Counted from the first letter of the stretch, positions 25,173 through 36,910 are shown. The stretch is 45,000 nt of DNA from Tubiluchus corallicola (GCA_030141605.1 JAQGDQ010000206.1:95001-140000); one strand, 5' to 3'. Translations and numbers: made by a program. Notes: generated from the sequence alone by a model not told the origin.

Positions 25173-25600
25173 GTCAGAAGAGAAGGAACAATGCCCCAAA
25201 AAAACTTCCGATGCAAAGTTACACTTACCTGCTTGAAAGACTTGCGTAATTAGAAAAAATTCTTAATAATTTAAACTGTTCGCGCCAGCGTAAAATGTCA
25301 CTGACTCACCTTCCCAGTGTGCACCACTGACTCACAAAATATCTATTTTTAATCTTATTGACAAGATCACAACGAATGCTCTGACTATTTTTTCAAACTT
25401 TATGCTATCTAAACTTGTTTGAAACGACTTGTCTTTAAAATGGCTGCACCTAACAGCTTTCGTGGGAGTTTAAATTTACAAGTTTGCGTTACTGTTAAGG
25501 CAAGCCCAGGATGCAATAAATGGCAGCACGTAATTGATATAAATTTTCAAAACGAATTTGTTAAACTTTACGTAAGTGAAGAGTTGTACTTTAAATTGCT
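25173..25600 (-). mobile_element. family B copy, reverse orientation
   Basis: Read on the minus strand it carries the family B order: AAACTTTAA-type left part, CTTGAAA-ATT, the CATTTTAAAG block, the stretch ending CACTGACTCA, CAGGTAAGTGTAAC, then GGGGCATTG. Ends are blurred. A short open frame starting MAAPNSFRGSL resembles one in copy 1 (MAAPNGHRGSL), but the two diverge by frameshift. Confidence 0.6.
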
Positions 25601-25839
25601 ATCACGTATATATTTTAATTATCGATAATGGTTTATAACTAATTACCATGTTGAAAATACATGCTAACCTGACCGTGACTTAACAACAATCGCATTAGTT
25701 TACAAATTAACTAACCAAAACTAGCTAAACTAACGAAAAGCTGATACTAATTTATTCCAGTAACGGTCCAATAGAGAAACAGAATGAAGATAAAATCTTA
25801 AAACTGGGGCCAAATTATTCAACTGTTGCTTTTCTATTA

Positions 25840-25840
<1 letters not shown>
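25601..25840. other. spacer, no gene
   Basis: AT-rich, nothing recognisable. Confidence 0.4.
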
Positions 25841-25916
<76 letters not shown>

Positions 25917-25922
25917 TACTAC

Positions 25923-26006
<84 letters not shown>

Positions 26007-26075
26007 AACTCTTTATTGAAAATGATACAATGAGCCCTCTATTTCCAGGGCACATAAGTACAAAAATGTTTAATA
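25840..26075 (-). repeat. (TTA)n microsatellite at a LINE-like 3' end
   Basis: About 165 bp of TTA repeat with an ACTACTACT interruption, followed by AAAACTCTTTATTGAAAATG and CCCTCTATTTCCAGGGCACA. On the minus strand this reads as a conserved 3' UTR with AATAAAGAG running into an (AAT)n tail. Confidence 0.8.
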
Positions 26076-26909
26076 AATCTTTACATTATGTACATTAAAT
26101 AAATTATTACACTAAATTCTTCACGGCTACCGATTTCTTACTAAACAAGCTAATAACAATTCTAATAAACAAGCTAATAAACAAACAATACTAAACAATT
26201 CTGCGTTGCGGTTAATTAATTCTAAATACATATCTGATATTTGCGTATAATGTTTATACATGTTATACTCTACGTAAAAGTAGTATATGTTGTAGATTAT
26301 ACATACATAAATAATCTTAAGTTGATGTCATTCGTACATAAATAGTATGCCTGTATAATCTATATAATCTATTAGTTCATAAAACACATACAGATTTTAA
26401 TTTTGTACAGTATTTTATTGGTAATACTCTTGATTCTAAAAAGCAAACTAAAATTGCTCCCCTGTAATCAAGTCACGTGTTAACCGACAGTAATCTCACA
26501 GGATTTCTTTCCAGTTTATTTTACAAATATACTGCACACAATGCATTCCAGTAAAAGTTTTATAATCCAAGCTAAATCTCTTGCTATAAATATTCAACCA
26601 AGAACTTTTAGTGCCCTGAGTGCTCTGCGGAGAGGCGATAGTGGTGTAACGCCCTGCAGTGATGCGCTTTGTGATTTTGTTTATGATTAGTTTTGTCATT
26701 GGCTGTAATAAATTCAACCTACAGAATTTTACAACCTTTGAAAATCTGTTAAACTTCAAGGTGTATTATTCGTGCTTCGGAGTCAGAGCTTCATAAACAG
26801 TTTTTATGGGTTGTATTAGTTTTGCGCTGTCGAGATGTTCCGGACTGTCCAGCCTTCATGGGGGTCGGCAGATATTAGCTCTATAAAAGCCTCTATTTCG
26901 AACTTTTCG
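26076..26909. other. no gene recognised
   Basis: AT-rich. The minus-strand frame at 26496-26759 (87 codons) has no motif I recognise; its position next to a minus-strand LINE tail makes a retroelement origin possible. Confidence 0.4.
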
Positions 26910-27519
26910 TTACAGGAAAAACCGGGCGCAATCTTAAACTGTAGATCAAATCAAAATATCCTATAAAATAACACAGGGTATAGAAAAGGAACATAATTGT
27001 TTGTTCAAGAATGACTTACGTGAAATAATTACCACACAAATTTCGCGATCGCGAGACCAGTTCGTTGAGGCATACATTTCGCCATTCGGTAGTTAGGTGA
27101 GCACTAGTGGCCACGTCTCAGAAAAGTGTTGCACAAAAACAGATGTCGTACCTAGCAGTTTCAGATGTGTTCGTTTGTGATGTAGTACACACGTTTGAGA
27201 GCTCATGCGTGAGCAAAGCGGTAAACGTGAAATTAGAATTTTCAACTTAGAGTTTGCCGAGGTTTGCGTAGTGCACTGGATGTTGAACAGTAGCGCTGTA
27301 CTTCAATTTTCGCTTTCGTAAATACGCTCACAGAATATTTGGGCACTTATGTTCAGTTCTGACGTCACCATTAGTTGGGCTCGCTCGCCGTTAATAAAGC
27401 TTTAACCTATAATTTAATTATTAGAAATATTTTGGCAATATTATAAGTGTTAAAATGTATGCTTTTTACGGTATTTCAAAATAGAGTATGATGTGAAATA
27501 TGAACCTGTTTTCCTTTAA
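26910..27519 (+). mobile_element. family A copy 3
   Basis: Starts TTACAGGAAAAACCGGG (TTAC in place of TTAA) and ends CTGTTTTCCTTTAA at 27519. The interior follows copies 1 and 2, including ACATTTCGCCATTCG and TTTAACCTATAATTTAATTA. Confidence 0.7.
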
Positions 27520-28271
27520 TAGCCGATTTTGTAACATAGGGTGAAATAGGTACTTTTGTTTTAAGCATTTTATTCAAATATGAAGATAGTAACAGCACAG
27601 TGTATCTATTGTGTAGACTAGTTATTGCAAAAAGCTATTGAATACATTTGCTCGTGTTTTTCAGCGATGCGAGAATTTAATTTATGTTGATCTATCACCA
27701 TAAAAACATTACTTTGTAAAACTTTGTTCTCGCGGTTCTATAAAGGGGTTTATTTAACGAACTTCGGATGAGGAAAATAAAAGCACGAAGATAGTTTCGA
27801 ACCCCGGAACAATCTGACATAGCTGTTGCACAGAAGATTTCGTAGTCTTAGTGTACGGGGAGAGTACTTTCCCTGAAGAACACCTGAAATGTTGCCAGAT
27901 GGTGATGTAGCGATATCGAGAATGACACCTGTAGACCCCTAGATGAATTGGAAATCGTCTCAGGTAAGGATAAGCGTTTCTACACACCAGACAAAATAAT
28001 GCAAGTATTAATACAAGTTTCTACACCAGTTAGTATTAGAGGTATGTATGTACTGTACAAAGATCCGGCCATGTTGAGACCACTTGCAACATTGAAAAGT
28101 TTTCTCGGTATGTATAATACACATTTTAACCTACAGATTATTAAAATTAGTGTAAAGTAATCAGTAAACGTATTACCCGTTGCATCCCAAAGGTCCGGTC
28201 AAATGGGTATAGGCCAATCAGGCGTAAGTCAACCAGAATCCAGTGAGGAGTTTTGGAAAACAAAACAAACT
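27520..28271. other. no gene recognised
   Basis: Mixed-composition sequence with several short frames on both strands. A good donor-like CAGGTAAGG lies at about 27960 on the plus strand without recognisable coding sequence before it. Confidence 0.45.
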
Positions 28272-28691
28272 CAGGAGCGGATACAGGTTTCAGAACAACA
28301 GTGGGCTCAACAGAAAAGCAGTTAGGGGGTCTCGGGGAACAACGTAGTCTCCCTAGCGAGGTCCACCCGGACAACAATACATTTTGCTGCATTTCAGATC
28401 ACTTTTCTGCCTTCTAGAAGCCATTTCCCCAAGGAAGGTCACTAGTTTAGAACAGGTGTCACCTCACCTTTGATTCAAAAATACATACCAATATTTTGAT
28501 ATAAACTATACAGCATACATGATGAACATGACGTACACAACTTTCATCTGCTTTGTTGTAATATACAGATATAAGGCACCTTTAGCATCTAGCAAATTGT
28601 TCTAATGCTTATAATTCAGAGAAACTATTAATTTGGTGTGTTGTAACGGTTACTGTGCAACGCTTGGGCCCACCCCCTAAACCTGCCACTG
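28272..28691. mobile_element. possible hAT-like element
   Basis: The left end CAGGAGCGGATACAGG and the inverted right end CAGTGGCAGGTTTAGG are hAT-like and loosely paired. The flanking 8-mers (AACAAACT and AAATAAAT) do not match well, so the boundaries are doubtful. Confidence 0.3.
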
Positions 28692-28902
28692 AAATAAATA
28701 GGTAATGCTGAAATAAAGAAATCAACGAGTAGAAAAGCTTAGTTTTTAAAAATTGCAACTTAGAAAAAATACTCATTTCGCCCCAACTTCTCTTATTTTG
28801 GGCAGAAATGGGAAAGGAAGTTATTCTGGTTTCTACTTTTTGGCAGTTATGCTTTCTGATTTCATTGGTAATACAATCAAAAGTGTAGAATTTTCCATGT
28901 TA

Positions 28903-29370
28903 CAACAACAGCAGCAGCAGCAGCAACGACAACAACAACAAGAACAACAACAACAATAATAATAATAACAACAACAACAACACAACAGCAATAACAATAA
29001 CAGCAATAACAACAGCACAAGAATAACAACAACAGGAACAGCAGCAGCAGCAACGGCAACAACAGCAACAACAAGAACAACAACAACAACACAACAGCAA
29101 CAACAATAACAATAACAGCAAGAACAACAGCACACAAATAACAACAACAGGAACAGCAGCAGCAGCAACAACAACAACAACAATAACAGCAGCAGCAGCA
29201 ACAACAACAACAACACAACAACGACAATAACAACAGGAACAGCAGCACCACCAACAGCAAAACAACGTAACAGCAACAACCATAACAATAACAGCAAGAA
29301 CAACAACAACACAAGAATAATAACAACAACAACAACAACAACACAACAGCAACAACAACAATAATAACAA
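28903..29370. repeat. (CAA/CAG)n tract
   Basis: About 470 bp of CAA/CAG/AAT trinucleotides, irregularly interrupted so that no frame stays open throughout. Within it a block of about 110-125 bp (AGCAACAACAATAACAATAA...) recurs several times. Confidence 0.9.
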
Positions 29371-29835
29371 CAGCTCTGCTATCACCGATTTTCAGAATTA
29401 TTGTCTGCACTGCTTACAAAATTTTCAAACAAGCGAAATACCATAGTACAAGAAATTACGTGTCATTCAGGTCTCCTCATATCGACAAAATCTGGTTCGG
29501 ATGGGTCAAAAAGTAAAGACGAGAGGTCACAAACGCAATCGTGCACCTGGCATTTAGCAACTTTGAAAAAAGTTTTTGACTGAAGAGAACGCAAAAATAA
29601 TAGCACAACAACGAGCAAAACAACAAAACGAACAATGTCCAGTTTAACAGTATTTACAAGTCATGTGCGATATTTGCTACTGCTAACTGTTGCGATCTGT
29701 AAGCTAGGGTATTAATTTGTTCTTGACTCATATAAGCTTAGCTGTTCAACTGTTTTTACAAACGGTGTTATGAAGCGTATAATTCGCAGCTTTGTTTATC
29801 CAAATTATGTAACAGCTTGAACTGAAACTGCGCGA
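29371..29835. other. no gene recognised
   Basis: Spacer between the CAA tract and the E-box cluster. Short frames without motifs. Confidence 0.4.
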
Positions 29836-29840
29836 ATTTC

Positions 29841-30067
29841 CACGTGCGTTCAGGACCACGTGACTGGAAGTGCCCTCTTGACGGCACGTGAAGAAACCGC
29901 AAGTCAACAACAACAAAACAGTAGAAAATCTGCTCTAGGGAAGTGCCAGCCACTTTCTTTAATATCATTGCCTGGACCTTTGCAAACAGCTACATCGCAA
30001 CAATTCAGTTCGTACACGGTGTCTCCATCTAGCGGTGGCAGAGCTACGCGAACAAAGCAGTCACGTG
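29841..30067. promoter_or_regulatory. cluster of four CACGTG E-boxes
   Basis: Perfect CACGTG palindromes lie at 29841-29846, 29857-29862, 29885-29890 and 30062-30067, in a patch less AT-rich than its surroundings. CACGTG is the core for bHLH-ZIP factors (USF, MITF/TFE, Myc, Mondo/ChREBP-Mlx); the second is within CCACGTGACT, close to the TFEB-type GTCACGTGAC. The nearest downstream gene is the desaturase, 9 kb away, whose first coding exon follows a UTR intron. The link is inference. Confidence 0.35.
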
Positions 30068-31175
30068 CAGAATGATTCATCAGTTCCCATTCACTTAGTT
30101 GGAGTTCAGCTCAGCTGACGTGCTGTTTTAGGTGTCTCATAGAATCGCGTAATCGCTCTGCTTAGTAACGAACAGAACTGTGTCCCTGTACTTTGCACTT
30201 AGCGCTCTTGATCACGCTATTTATTCGCTGTCGTTCTTTTTAACAAACGAAATCACCACGTCGGATTCTCGGACGAGCAAAAAGTGGCCAGGAACTTTCG
30301 GGTGTTTGCGAAAGAGACACAAAGAAATCAAGCCGGTCAGAATTCTTGTTTTTATTGATTTTAGCGCAGAATATGGGTATGTGTCACATTGCTGTATCTG
30401 TATTAACAAAGTAACAAAGAAATTGTCTGGAATTTAGTGCAAATTACGTCAACTGTGTTAGTTATTGCCTAGCTTGAGTCTGTGATATAGTAATAGTGCT
30501 TGCGTGCTTACTATAATGGACGATAGTCATGCAACATGCTTCGTTTAATCCGTTTCGTTTATTTTCAATATTTTACGCTGAACGACCTAGATATTTACAG
30601 AGTAGGAGTGCCTATTAAGCTGGGATGTTTGTTGGCTTTGCTTGTATAATGTAAATGTGTTGATTGCGTTCAAATTTTAGCGCCTTCTTGTAGCGTACTT
30701 TGATATAATTTGCAAATTAAATCATTAGGGGATTCTCTGCGCAAACTTCGTTGAAACTCTTTGTAAATTGGTCGTAAACATGTCGTGTAATTGTTAGAAG
30801 TACAGACCGGTCTTGCATAATTTTTTATCTTATTTTTATGACAATGTAACAGCGTCGTGCCAAACACAATAGCATTGTTTAGAACTTGAGACTTCTAATA
30901 TTGCATTGTTTATTACGTCACTTTCTGTGAGGTGTTTGGACGGTCAAGTTAAGTGCATGTCAGTCGTGCTGACATTGCTATTTTGACAAAGTTGTCTCTG
31001 GCGTATCCTTTTATACTTCAAAGTTCGGGTTTAATGTAAGAACAGTCTCAGTGCCATTTTTATTTGATTATCTAGGTACTTGTTTCCGATGTTATAATCA
31101 GTGTTTGGGGGTAAACATCACAACTGTGTAACTGTGTTCTTTGACCTGACTGTGACTTCTCAGTTACAGATACCT
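30068..31175. other. no gene recognised
   Basis: Moderately GC-richer at 30100-30350, then AT-rich. Frames at 30180-30437 (plus) and 30670-30867 (minus) have no recognised motif; a 5' UTR exon of the desaturase here is possible but unproven. Confidence 0.4.
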
Positions 31176-31194
31176 TTTAAGGTGATGTAAACCT

Positions 31195-31600
31195 TTTAAG
31201 TTACTCCGTAAGATGGCTACTGACCTTGACTTTGACCTTTTGGTCGTAGAAAGTTGATGTAAGCTTTCCAAATTGCTCTATAAGATAGCAACTGACCTTG
31301 ACTTTGACCTTTTGGTCGTAGAAAGTTGATGTAAACTATTTAAATTGTTCTCTAGAATTGCGACTGACTTGACTCTGACCTTTTGGCCGTAGAAAGATTG
31401 ATGTAAACTTTTTAAATTACTCCGTAAGATGGCGACTCGCCTTGACTTTGACTTTTTGATCATAGGAAAGCTGGTGTAAACTTTTGAAATTGCTCTATAA
31501 GATGGCGACTGACCTTGAGCTTGACCTTTTTATCACAGCAACTTGATGTAAACATTAAAATTAAAGCTAGTCTGTATGATTATGTCTGACCTTGACCTTT
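31195..31600 (+). repeat. 72-bp tandem repeat with TGACCT half-sites
   Basis: TGACCTTGACTTTGACCTTTT-like cores start at 31221, 31293, 31365, about 31437 and 31510, a period of 72-73 bp. Each is followed by a segment like GTAGAAAGTTGATGTAAAC and preceded by TAAGATGGCGAC. Diverged units, no coding frame. Confidence 0.9.
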
Positions 31601-32540
31601 CACCTGCTTGTAATGAAAGTTTAAATATTGTTCAATTTACAACGAAAGTGAAGGAAAATCATTCTGCCCCCCCCCGTTTGGTTATGTTTCGGTCATTTGT
31701 TTCTGATATGCAATGTTGCGACGATCAGGTGGACGGACAGACAGACAGACAAGACTGGTGGCTGTCGTCATCCCACTCATACAACCGCTAACACTTTTAT
31801 GTGTGCTTAGCAACAGACGGTAACTGTTGCTAGGCAGGCTAAGGCAGCAGACAGTGATAGTTTAGCGTGTGTGCTCGGGGTAAGCCAACCCTGGCCCATG
31901 CCAGCTGTTAACCCCCTCCAAACACGATTGGTCATTTATTGAGACTGCCAGAAAAGTGCCCACTTCTTATAAATTTTCTTAAAATTCCGGAGCCAACGAA
32001 ACAGAAACCTGAATCAGTAAGAGAGGGGGGGATCAATAGCTGACCTATGGATCACTGGTAAGTGTCAAGCGACCATTTTATGATACGAAAATAAGAGACA
32101 AAAACTAACGTGTATGGCAACTCTGCTGTGGCTAGCGATGTTGTTTTGGATGTGTTAAGAATTCGCTCCTGTCAATATAGACTAATTAATGCAAATGAAT
32201 ATTTTTGATCTGCTGGAACAATAATTGCGATTTGGTTTACCTGAGTATGATGTTCATCAATTGGAAAGTCACTAGGCTTAAATGTTGCTATATTTTAATT
32301 ATTGTCTTGGATTGGTCACGTGATCAGTGTTTCTGTAATATATAGCCGCGTATTCCATGTGATTATCTTCGCTTGAGTTAAGTAGCAAATTACTTGCCTA
32401 ATTACTAAAGTGTCATTAGCGTACGCAAAATGTTTGTGTGATCATGCACGAATGCTATAATCTTAGGTCTTTTAGTTTGGTTTATGTAGCTTTTTGGGAC
32501 TATGACACGGAGTTTTCATAAAAAGTGGATCATAGAGCTC
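31601..32540. other. no gene recognised
   Basis: Intergenic. A (GACA)n-like short run lies at 31735-31750. No exon supported. Confidence 0.45.
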
Positions 32541-32544
32541 TAGA

Positions 32545-32704
32545 TCATAGATCAGAGAAATTCTTTCCTGATTTTTTTGGCAGTTCATTACTAGGATAGA
32601 ATCTTTACCCCATGAGTACTGTGTATTATAATTTGTTTTGCAAAACATGGCTGTAATGTATTTGCAATTGTTTGTATTTACCCGCATGGACGACTGATCA
32701 CGTC
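32545..32704 (+). repeat. duplicated flank, copy 1
   Basis: This segment (starting GAAATTCTTTCCTGATTTTT, ending CCCGCATGGACGA...CGTC) recurs diverged at 36755-36910. At both places it runs directly into the left terminus of a family D element, so flank and element were duplicated together. Confidence 0.75.
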
Positions 32705-33690
32705 TTACGGTGTCTTCAAACTAGTTTTCTCGCCAGGTAACTCGCCAAGTAACTCGTAAGCGTGTTCAGACTACAGAGCAAAACGTGCTAAGAGTTACTC
32801 TCCGACAGTAAGCGCGAGCTGACACTCACTTCTCTATTCACCGCAAGAAGTGTCGAGAGTAGCTCGCCAAGGCGTTCACACTGGACAGTAACTCGCAAGT
32901 GTGTTCAGACTACAGAGCAAAACGTGCTGTGAATTACTCTCCGACAGTAAGCGCGAGCTGACACTTACTTCTCTATTGACGCGACAAGTGTTGAGAGTAA
33001 CTCGCCAAGGCGTTCACACTGGAGAGTAACTCGCAAGCGTGTTCAGACTACAGACCAAAACATGCTGTGAATTACTCTCCGACACTAAGCGCGAGCTGAC
33101 ACTCACTTCTCTATTCACTGTGAGAAATGTCGAGAGTAACTCGCCAAGGCGTTCACACCGGACAGTAACTCACAAGTGTGTTCAGACTACAGAGCAAAAC
33201 GTGCTGTGAGTTACTCTCTGACAGTAAGCGCGAGCTGACACTCACTTCTCTATTGATGCGACAAGTGTTGAGAGTAACTCGCCAAGGCGTTCACACTGGA
33301 GAGTAACTCGCAAGTGTGTTCAGACTACAGAGCAAAACGTGCTGTGAATTACTCTCCGACAGTAAGCGCGAGCTGACACTCACTTCTCTATTCACCGTGA
33401 GAAATGTCGAGAGTAACTTGCCAAGGCGTTCACACCGGACAGTAACTCGCAAGTGTGTTCAGACTACAGAGCAAAACGTGCTGTGAGTTACTCTCTGACA
33501 GTAAGCGTGAGCTGACACTCACTTCTCTATTGACACGACAAGTGTTGAGAGTAACTCGCCAAGGCGTTCACACTGGAGAGTAACTCGCAAGCGTGTTCAG
33601 ACTACAGAGCAAAACGTGCTGTGAGTTACTCTCTGACAGTAAGCGCGAGCTGACTCTCCTCTATTGACGCGACAAGTGTTGAGAGTAAAC
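32705..33690 (+). repeat. family D element expanded to a seven-unit 138-bp satellite
   Basis: The left terminus TTACGGTGTCTTCAAACTAG is followed by tandem units. GTTCAGACTACAGA starts at 32764, 32903, 33041, 33180, 33318, 33457 and 33595, spacings of 139, 138, 139, 138, 139 and 138. Odd units carry a CTATTCACYGYGAGAAATG-type segment (unit 1: CACCGCAAGAAGTG), even units CTATTGAYGCGACAAGTG, so the true repeat is a 277-bp dimer. Each unit holds several GAGTAACTC/GAGTTACTC inverted words. The right terminus is missing. Confidence 0.92.
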
Positions 33691-33812
33691 TGTAAAATAA
33701 ACCCAACATGCTAAGTGACTTGTACTTTCCTTTAACATACCACAAACAGTTTAAATGATAACTGTAAAAAAAACCAACATGCTAAGTGAGTTGTCCTTTC
33801 CTTTAAAATCCT
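33690..33812. repeat. short direct duplication with TTAA-type ends
   Basis: AACATGCTAAGTGACTTGTACTTTCCTTTAA (33707 onward) recurs as AACATGCTAAGTGAGTTGTCC-TTTCCTTTAA about 70 bp later. Both copies end CCTTTAA like the A/B/C termini. Confidence 0.6.
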
Positions 33813-34019
33813 GTTTATATCAGCTATGAGTTTGGGGAGTCCAATTAGCAAATTGGTTTTACAGTCTTCTGAAAATTCTGCGTTTGATTATAGTTTATGG
33901 GTATTTATCAGAAGATTGAAGAAAATTATAATGAAAAAATTTGATTACAGTTTGATTATTGCGCATAAAATTTGATGGGAAATCGTTAGATTGAAACACT
34001 TTAAAGCAGAGTTGCAAGT

Positions 34020-34930
34020 TTGGCCTATTGCAGCTCTGGGGACGGCTCAAATGGTATGGCGCGATTAGAAATATTGGACGTAGCGTTCGTCAGCATAAAG
34101 AGGATAATTTGAAATTTAGAACAAAAGAAAATGGCAGTAGAGACAGGACGACCACGTTTACTAAGAGAAAATCGTCTGTGTGAAATATGTAACACAGTCG
34201 AGGATGGACATCATTTTTTGTTTTACTGTGAGAAATACAATGCTGCACGTTTTTGTCAAATACTGTATTCCATTGTATTCCTGAGTTTTTAATTTAACTG
34301 ATAATGATGCATTGAAATTTTTTGCACAATCACAGCATATTACAGTCAGCTTTTGCTTTGACGAAATTTATTAGCACAAGTATGTCAATGAATGTGATAT
34401 CATTGTGTATCTGTGCTTCTACCTTTGATCAGCCCTGTTGGCCATACATCAAAAAATGAATATCGAAACTCTTATCATTATCAATGATATCATGTCTGTT
34501 AGTTTAGTAATGCAGAAAACGAGCCCGGGTATAGAGATATGGACTTGGGCAATGTGAAGATGAAATGCACTTAGTTACGAAATGTCCACGTTGTCAGGAC
34601 GATAGATTGAAACTTGACTAATTAAAACGAAAAGTTGTTCCCTGCATTTTCTGCCATATCAAATGACTAATAAATTCGTATGTATAAAGACTAGTCAAGA
34701 TATCGAATTATGTAAGATTGTTGTAGCTTTTCTAGAATCAACCTTTCATATTAGGAATCAGTTATTGTCCATATAAAATCTAGATACAGTTTTTTAAAGA
34801 ATTATTAATAATACGTTATGCAACATTGTCGTGATAATTATTATTTTTAATACTTGTGTGAATTAATTGTGATTTGTTTTGTACGCTCGGGCCACAATGT
34901 ATTTGTTTGTATGGGGATTTTGTCTTTAGT
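34020..34930 (+). mobile_element. decayed non-LTR retrotransposon 3' portion
   Basis: At 34147-34245 one frame reads RPRLLRENRLCEICN, VEDGHHFLFYCEKY: the cysteine/histidine pattern C-x2-C...H-x4-C found after the reverse transcriptase domain of jockey/CR1/L2-type elements. A second, separate reading GQCEDEMHLVTKCPRCQ at about 34550 shows the same motif, so two fragments may be present. Stops and frameshifts abound. Limits are approximate. Confidence 0.6.
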
Positions 34931-34940
34931 AAATGTTTCT

Positions 34941-35489
34941 TTAAAGAAAAACCGGTTGATTGTGTAAACACGAGTTCAGAATAAACAAAGCTCTAAAATA
35001 TTGAAAACTACAATAGCTTTTTTAATCAAAGCTTAGATTATATAGCAATTACCTCGGACACTCAAATTTTGTTAAACTTTCAAAGTTACGTGCAGCTCAA
35101 TGAATCTGCTAAAATTGGCAGCGGCGCCTCTTTGTCACCTGCGCGTAGCTGACAAACAGAAGGCGGTACCGTGATAACCATGATCATGAACTGCAGTGTT
35201 AGTTTCTGACGTCACATGACGTAGAGCCCATTTTCGTGACATCACGCGTTTAAGCAGTAACACTTACACAAGCGTGCTTAACGCGCAAGGGAAGATGCCT
35301 GCCATTGCACAATCGGTGGTTAGTTTCTGGCGCAAGCAATAGCTGTGTTCGGTTGCCGTTAATTAACTTTCTGTGCTAATTATTCAAATATAGGAAATAA
35401 TGGCTAACTGTTACAGGCAAGAAAATATGTATTTTGGACAGTAAACTAAAACGATATTGAGTCTGAATAATCGTTCGGTTTTCCTTTAA
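34941..35489. mobile_element. TTAA-flanked MITE, family C
   Basis: Begins TTAAAGAAAAACCGGTTG and ends TTCGGTTTTCCTTTAA: inverted termini with TTAA flanks. The termini resemble those of family A but the body does not. No coding capacity. TGACGTCA-like palindromes occur near 35209. Confidence 0.75.
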
Positions 35490-36060
35490 TTTGTCCTTTA
35501 ATTTTGTTTATTTGTTTCAAATGCAATAGATGTAACGATGGTTCAATAAACAAACATACATATGTGTGTCCTCAACCACCCTTACTCCGAATGTCCTTTG
35601 CCAAACTCTGCAAAGTAACCAACACGGTAAATCGTCTGGCTTTGCTACTGTACATTCTCTGCCACGTTTGCAAGTGTTGCTTCTAGTTCACGTCAATCTG
35701 TTGCTGTTGGGAAAATCTGAAATGAACTGTACGAAATCGCTTCTTCAAATCAATTCATTCCGCATCATCAGTGAGAATTTTATTGCAACATAATCAAGCA
35801 AAATTGCAGCCATTTCGTCATCTTTGTTGCTGATGCTGAAGAAGCGTTGGTGAAGTCAGACATACAGGGTGGCTTTGATTACAGTTCATCTTCTAACAAA
35901 ATTTATTTGACATTAATACACCTAGACCTACGTACACACGTATGTGTTGCACTATATTTTAAAATTGAAATTGTTGTTTTGTATTGTTTGTATTTTTGGC
36001 ACTAATAAATAACAAATATGAAATATGGATTATGTGAGGAATAATTTTTCAAAAGAGTAC
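35490..36060. other. no gene recognised
   Basis: AT-rich. Frames at 35504-35793 show no motif. Confidence 0.45.
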
Positions 36061-36063
36061 ATG

Positions 36064-36352
36064 TCGCTACATATTGAAGCATATTGCTACACATTACTAC
36101 ATATTGCTACATATTGCCACATATCGCTACATATTGCTACATATCGCTACATATTGCTACCTATCGCTACATATTGCTACATATCGCTATATATTGCTAC
36201 ATATCACTACATATTGCTACATATCGCTACACATTGCTACATATCGCTACATATTGCTACCTATCGCTACATATTGCTACATATCGCTATATATTGCTAC
36301 ATATCACTACATATTGCTACATATCGCTGCACATTGCTACATATTACTACGC
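36064..36352. repeat. 10-bp repeat with 100-bp higher-order period
   Basis: (GCTACATATT/GCTACATATC)n. Variant decamers make a longer pattern: CTATCGCTAC occurs at 36161 and 36261, with the following CTATATATTG and ATCACTAC variants in the same order. Because 10 is not divisible by three, all three plus frames read the same HIATYRYILL-type peptide; this is not a gene. Confidence 0.95.
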
Positions 36353-36754
36353 GTACAGGGTGGCTAAAATTCTGTTACATTTCACAATCAAGAAAAATTG
36401 GTTTAAAAGCACAATATGCAGTAGGTGTGTTCTGAAAAACAACAACGCATGTTTCATGCTGATAGATAATTTTTTAAAAGGGTATTACATCCATATTGTG
36501 TAGAACCTTAATACAGCAAAATTTGCCATCTATTTCCTATAATATTCAGATATATGTCGAGAAACTAGTGCCCGGATTTACGTTCATCGAAGTAAATTCG
36601 GATATTAATGTCTCAGTTACAAATATCCCATGCCCTGTCTGATCGGTAAATGTATAATAAACGTTCAGACTCGTTAAGTAACTTACAAGCGTATTCAGAG
36701 TGAAGAGAAAAACTTGCTGCGAGTTACTCTCCTATAGTTAGCATAGAACCTGGA
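36353..36754. other. spacer with a family D scrap
   Basis: 36661-36745 holds a family D fragment (CGTTCAGACTCGTTAAGTAAC ... GCGAGTTACTCTCC-like words). The rest shows nothing recognisable. Confidence 0.5.
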
Positions 36755-36910
36755 ATTCTTTCCTGAATTTTTTTGCCAGTTTATTATCAGGATAGAATCT
36801 TCACCCTATGCGCATTGCGCATTGCAATCTGCATTACAAAACATGGCTATAATAGCAAATATTTGTATTTGCAATTGTTTTTATTTGTATTTACCCGCAT
36901 GGGCGATGTC
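36755..36910 (+). repeat. duplicated flank, copy 2
   Basis: Diverged counterpart of 32545-32704: GGAATTCTTTCCTGAATTTT, then AGGATAGAATCTTCACCC, AAAACATGGCTATAAT and TATTTACCCGCATGGGCGA. Confidence 0.75.

Noticed and set aside
27754-28392. Coding exons suggested by open minus-strand frames and a plus-strand CAGGTAAGG
   Set aside because: No motif, no matching phase or acceptor, and part overlaps a possible hAT-like element.
28833-29410. Three long minus-strand frames rich in Leu, Cys, Val
   Set aside because: They are shifted readings of the CAA/CAG tract.
35209-35225. TGACGTCA-like site as a CREB-type promoter
   Set aside because: It lies inside a TTAA-flanked MITE (family C) with no gene beside it.
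36025-36503. Three overlapping frames with HIATYRYILL-like repeats
   Set aside because: A 10-bp repeat gives the same peptide in every frame; no evidence of a gene.
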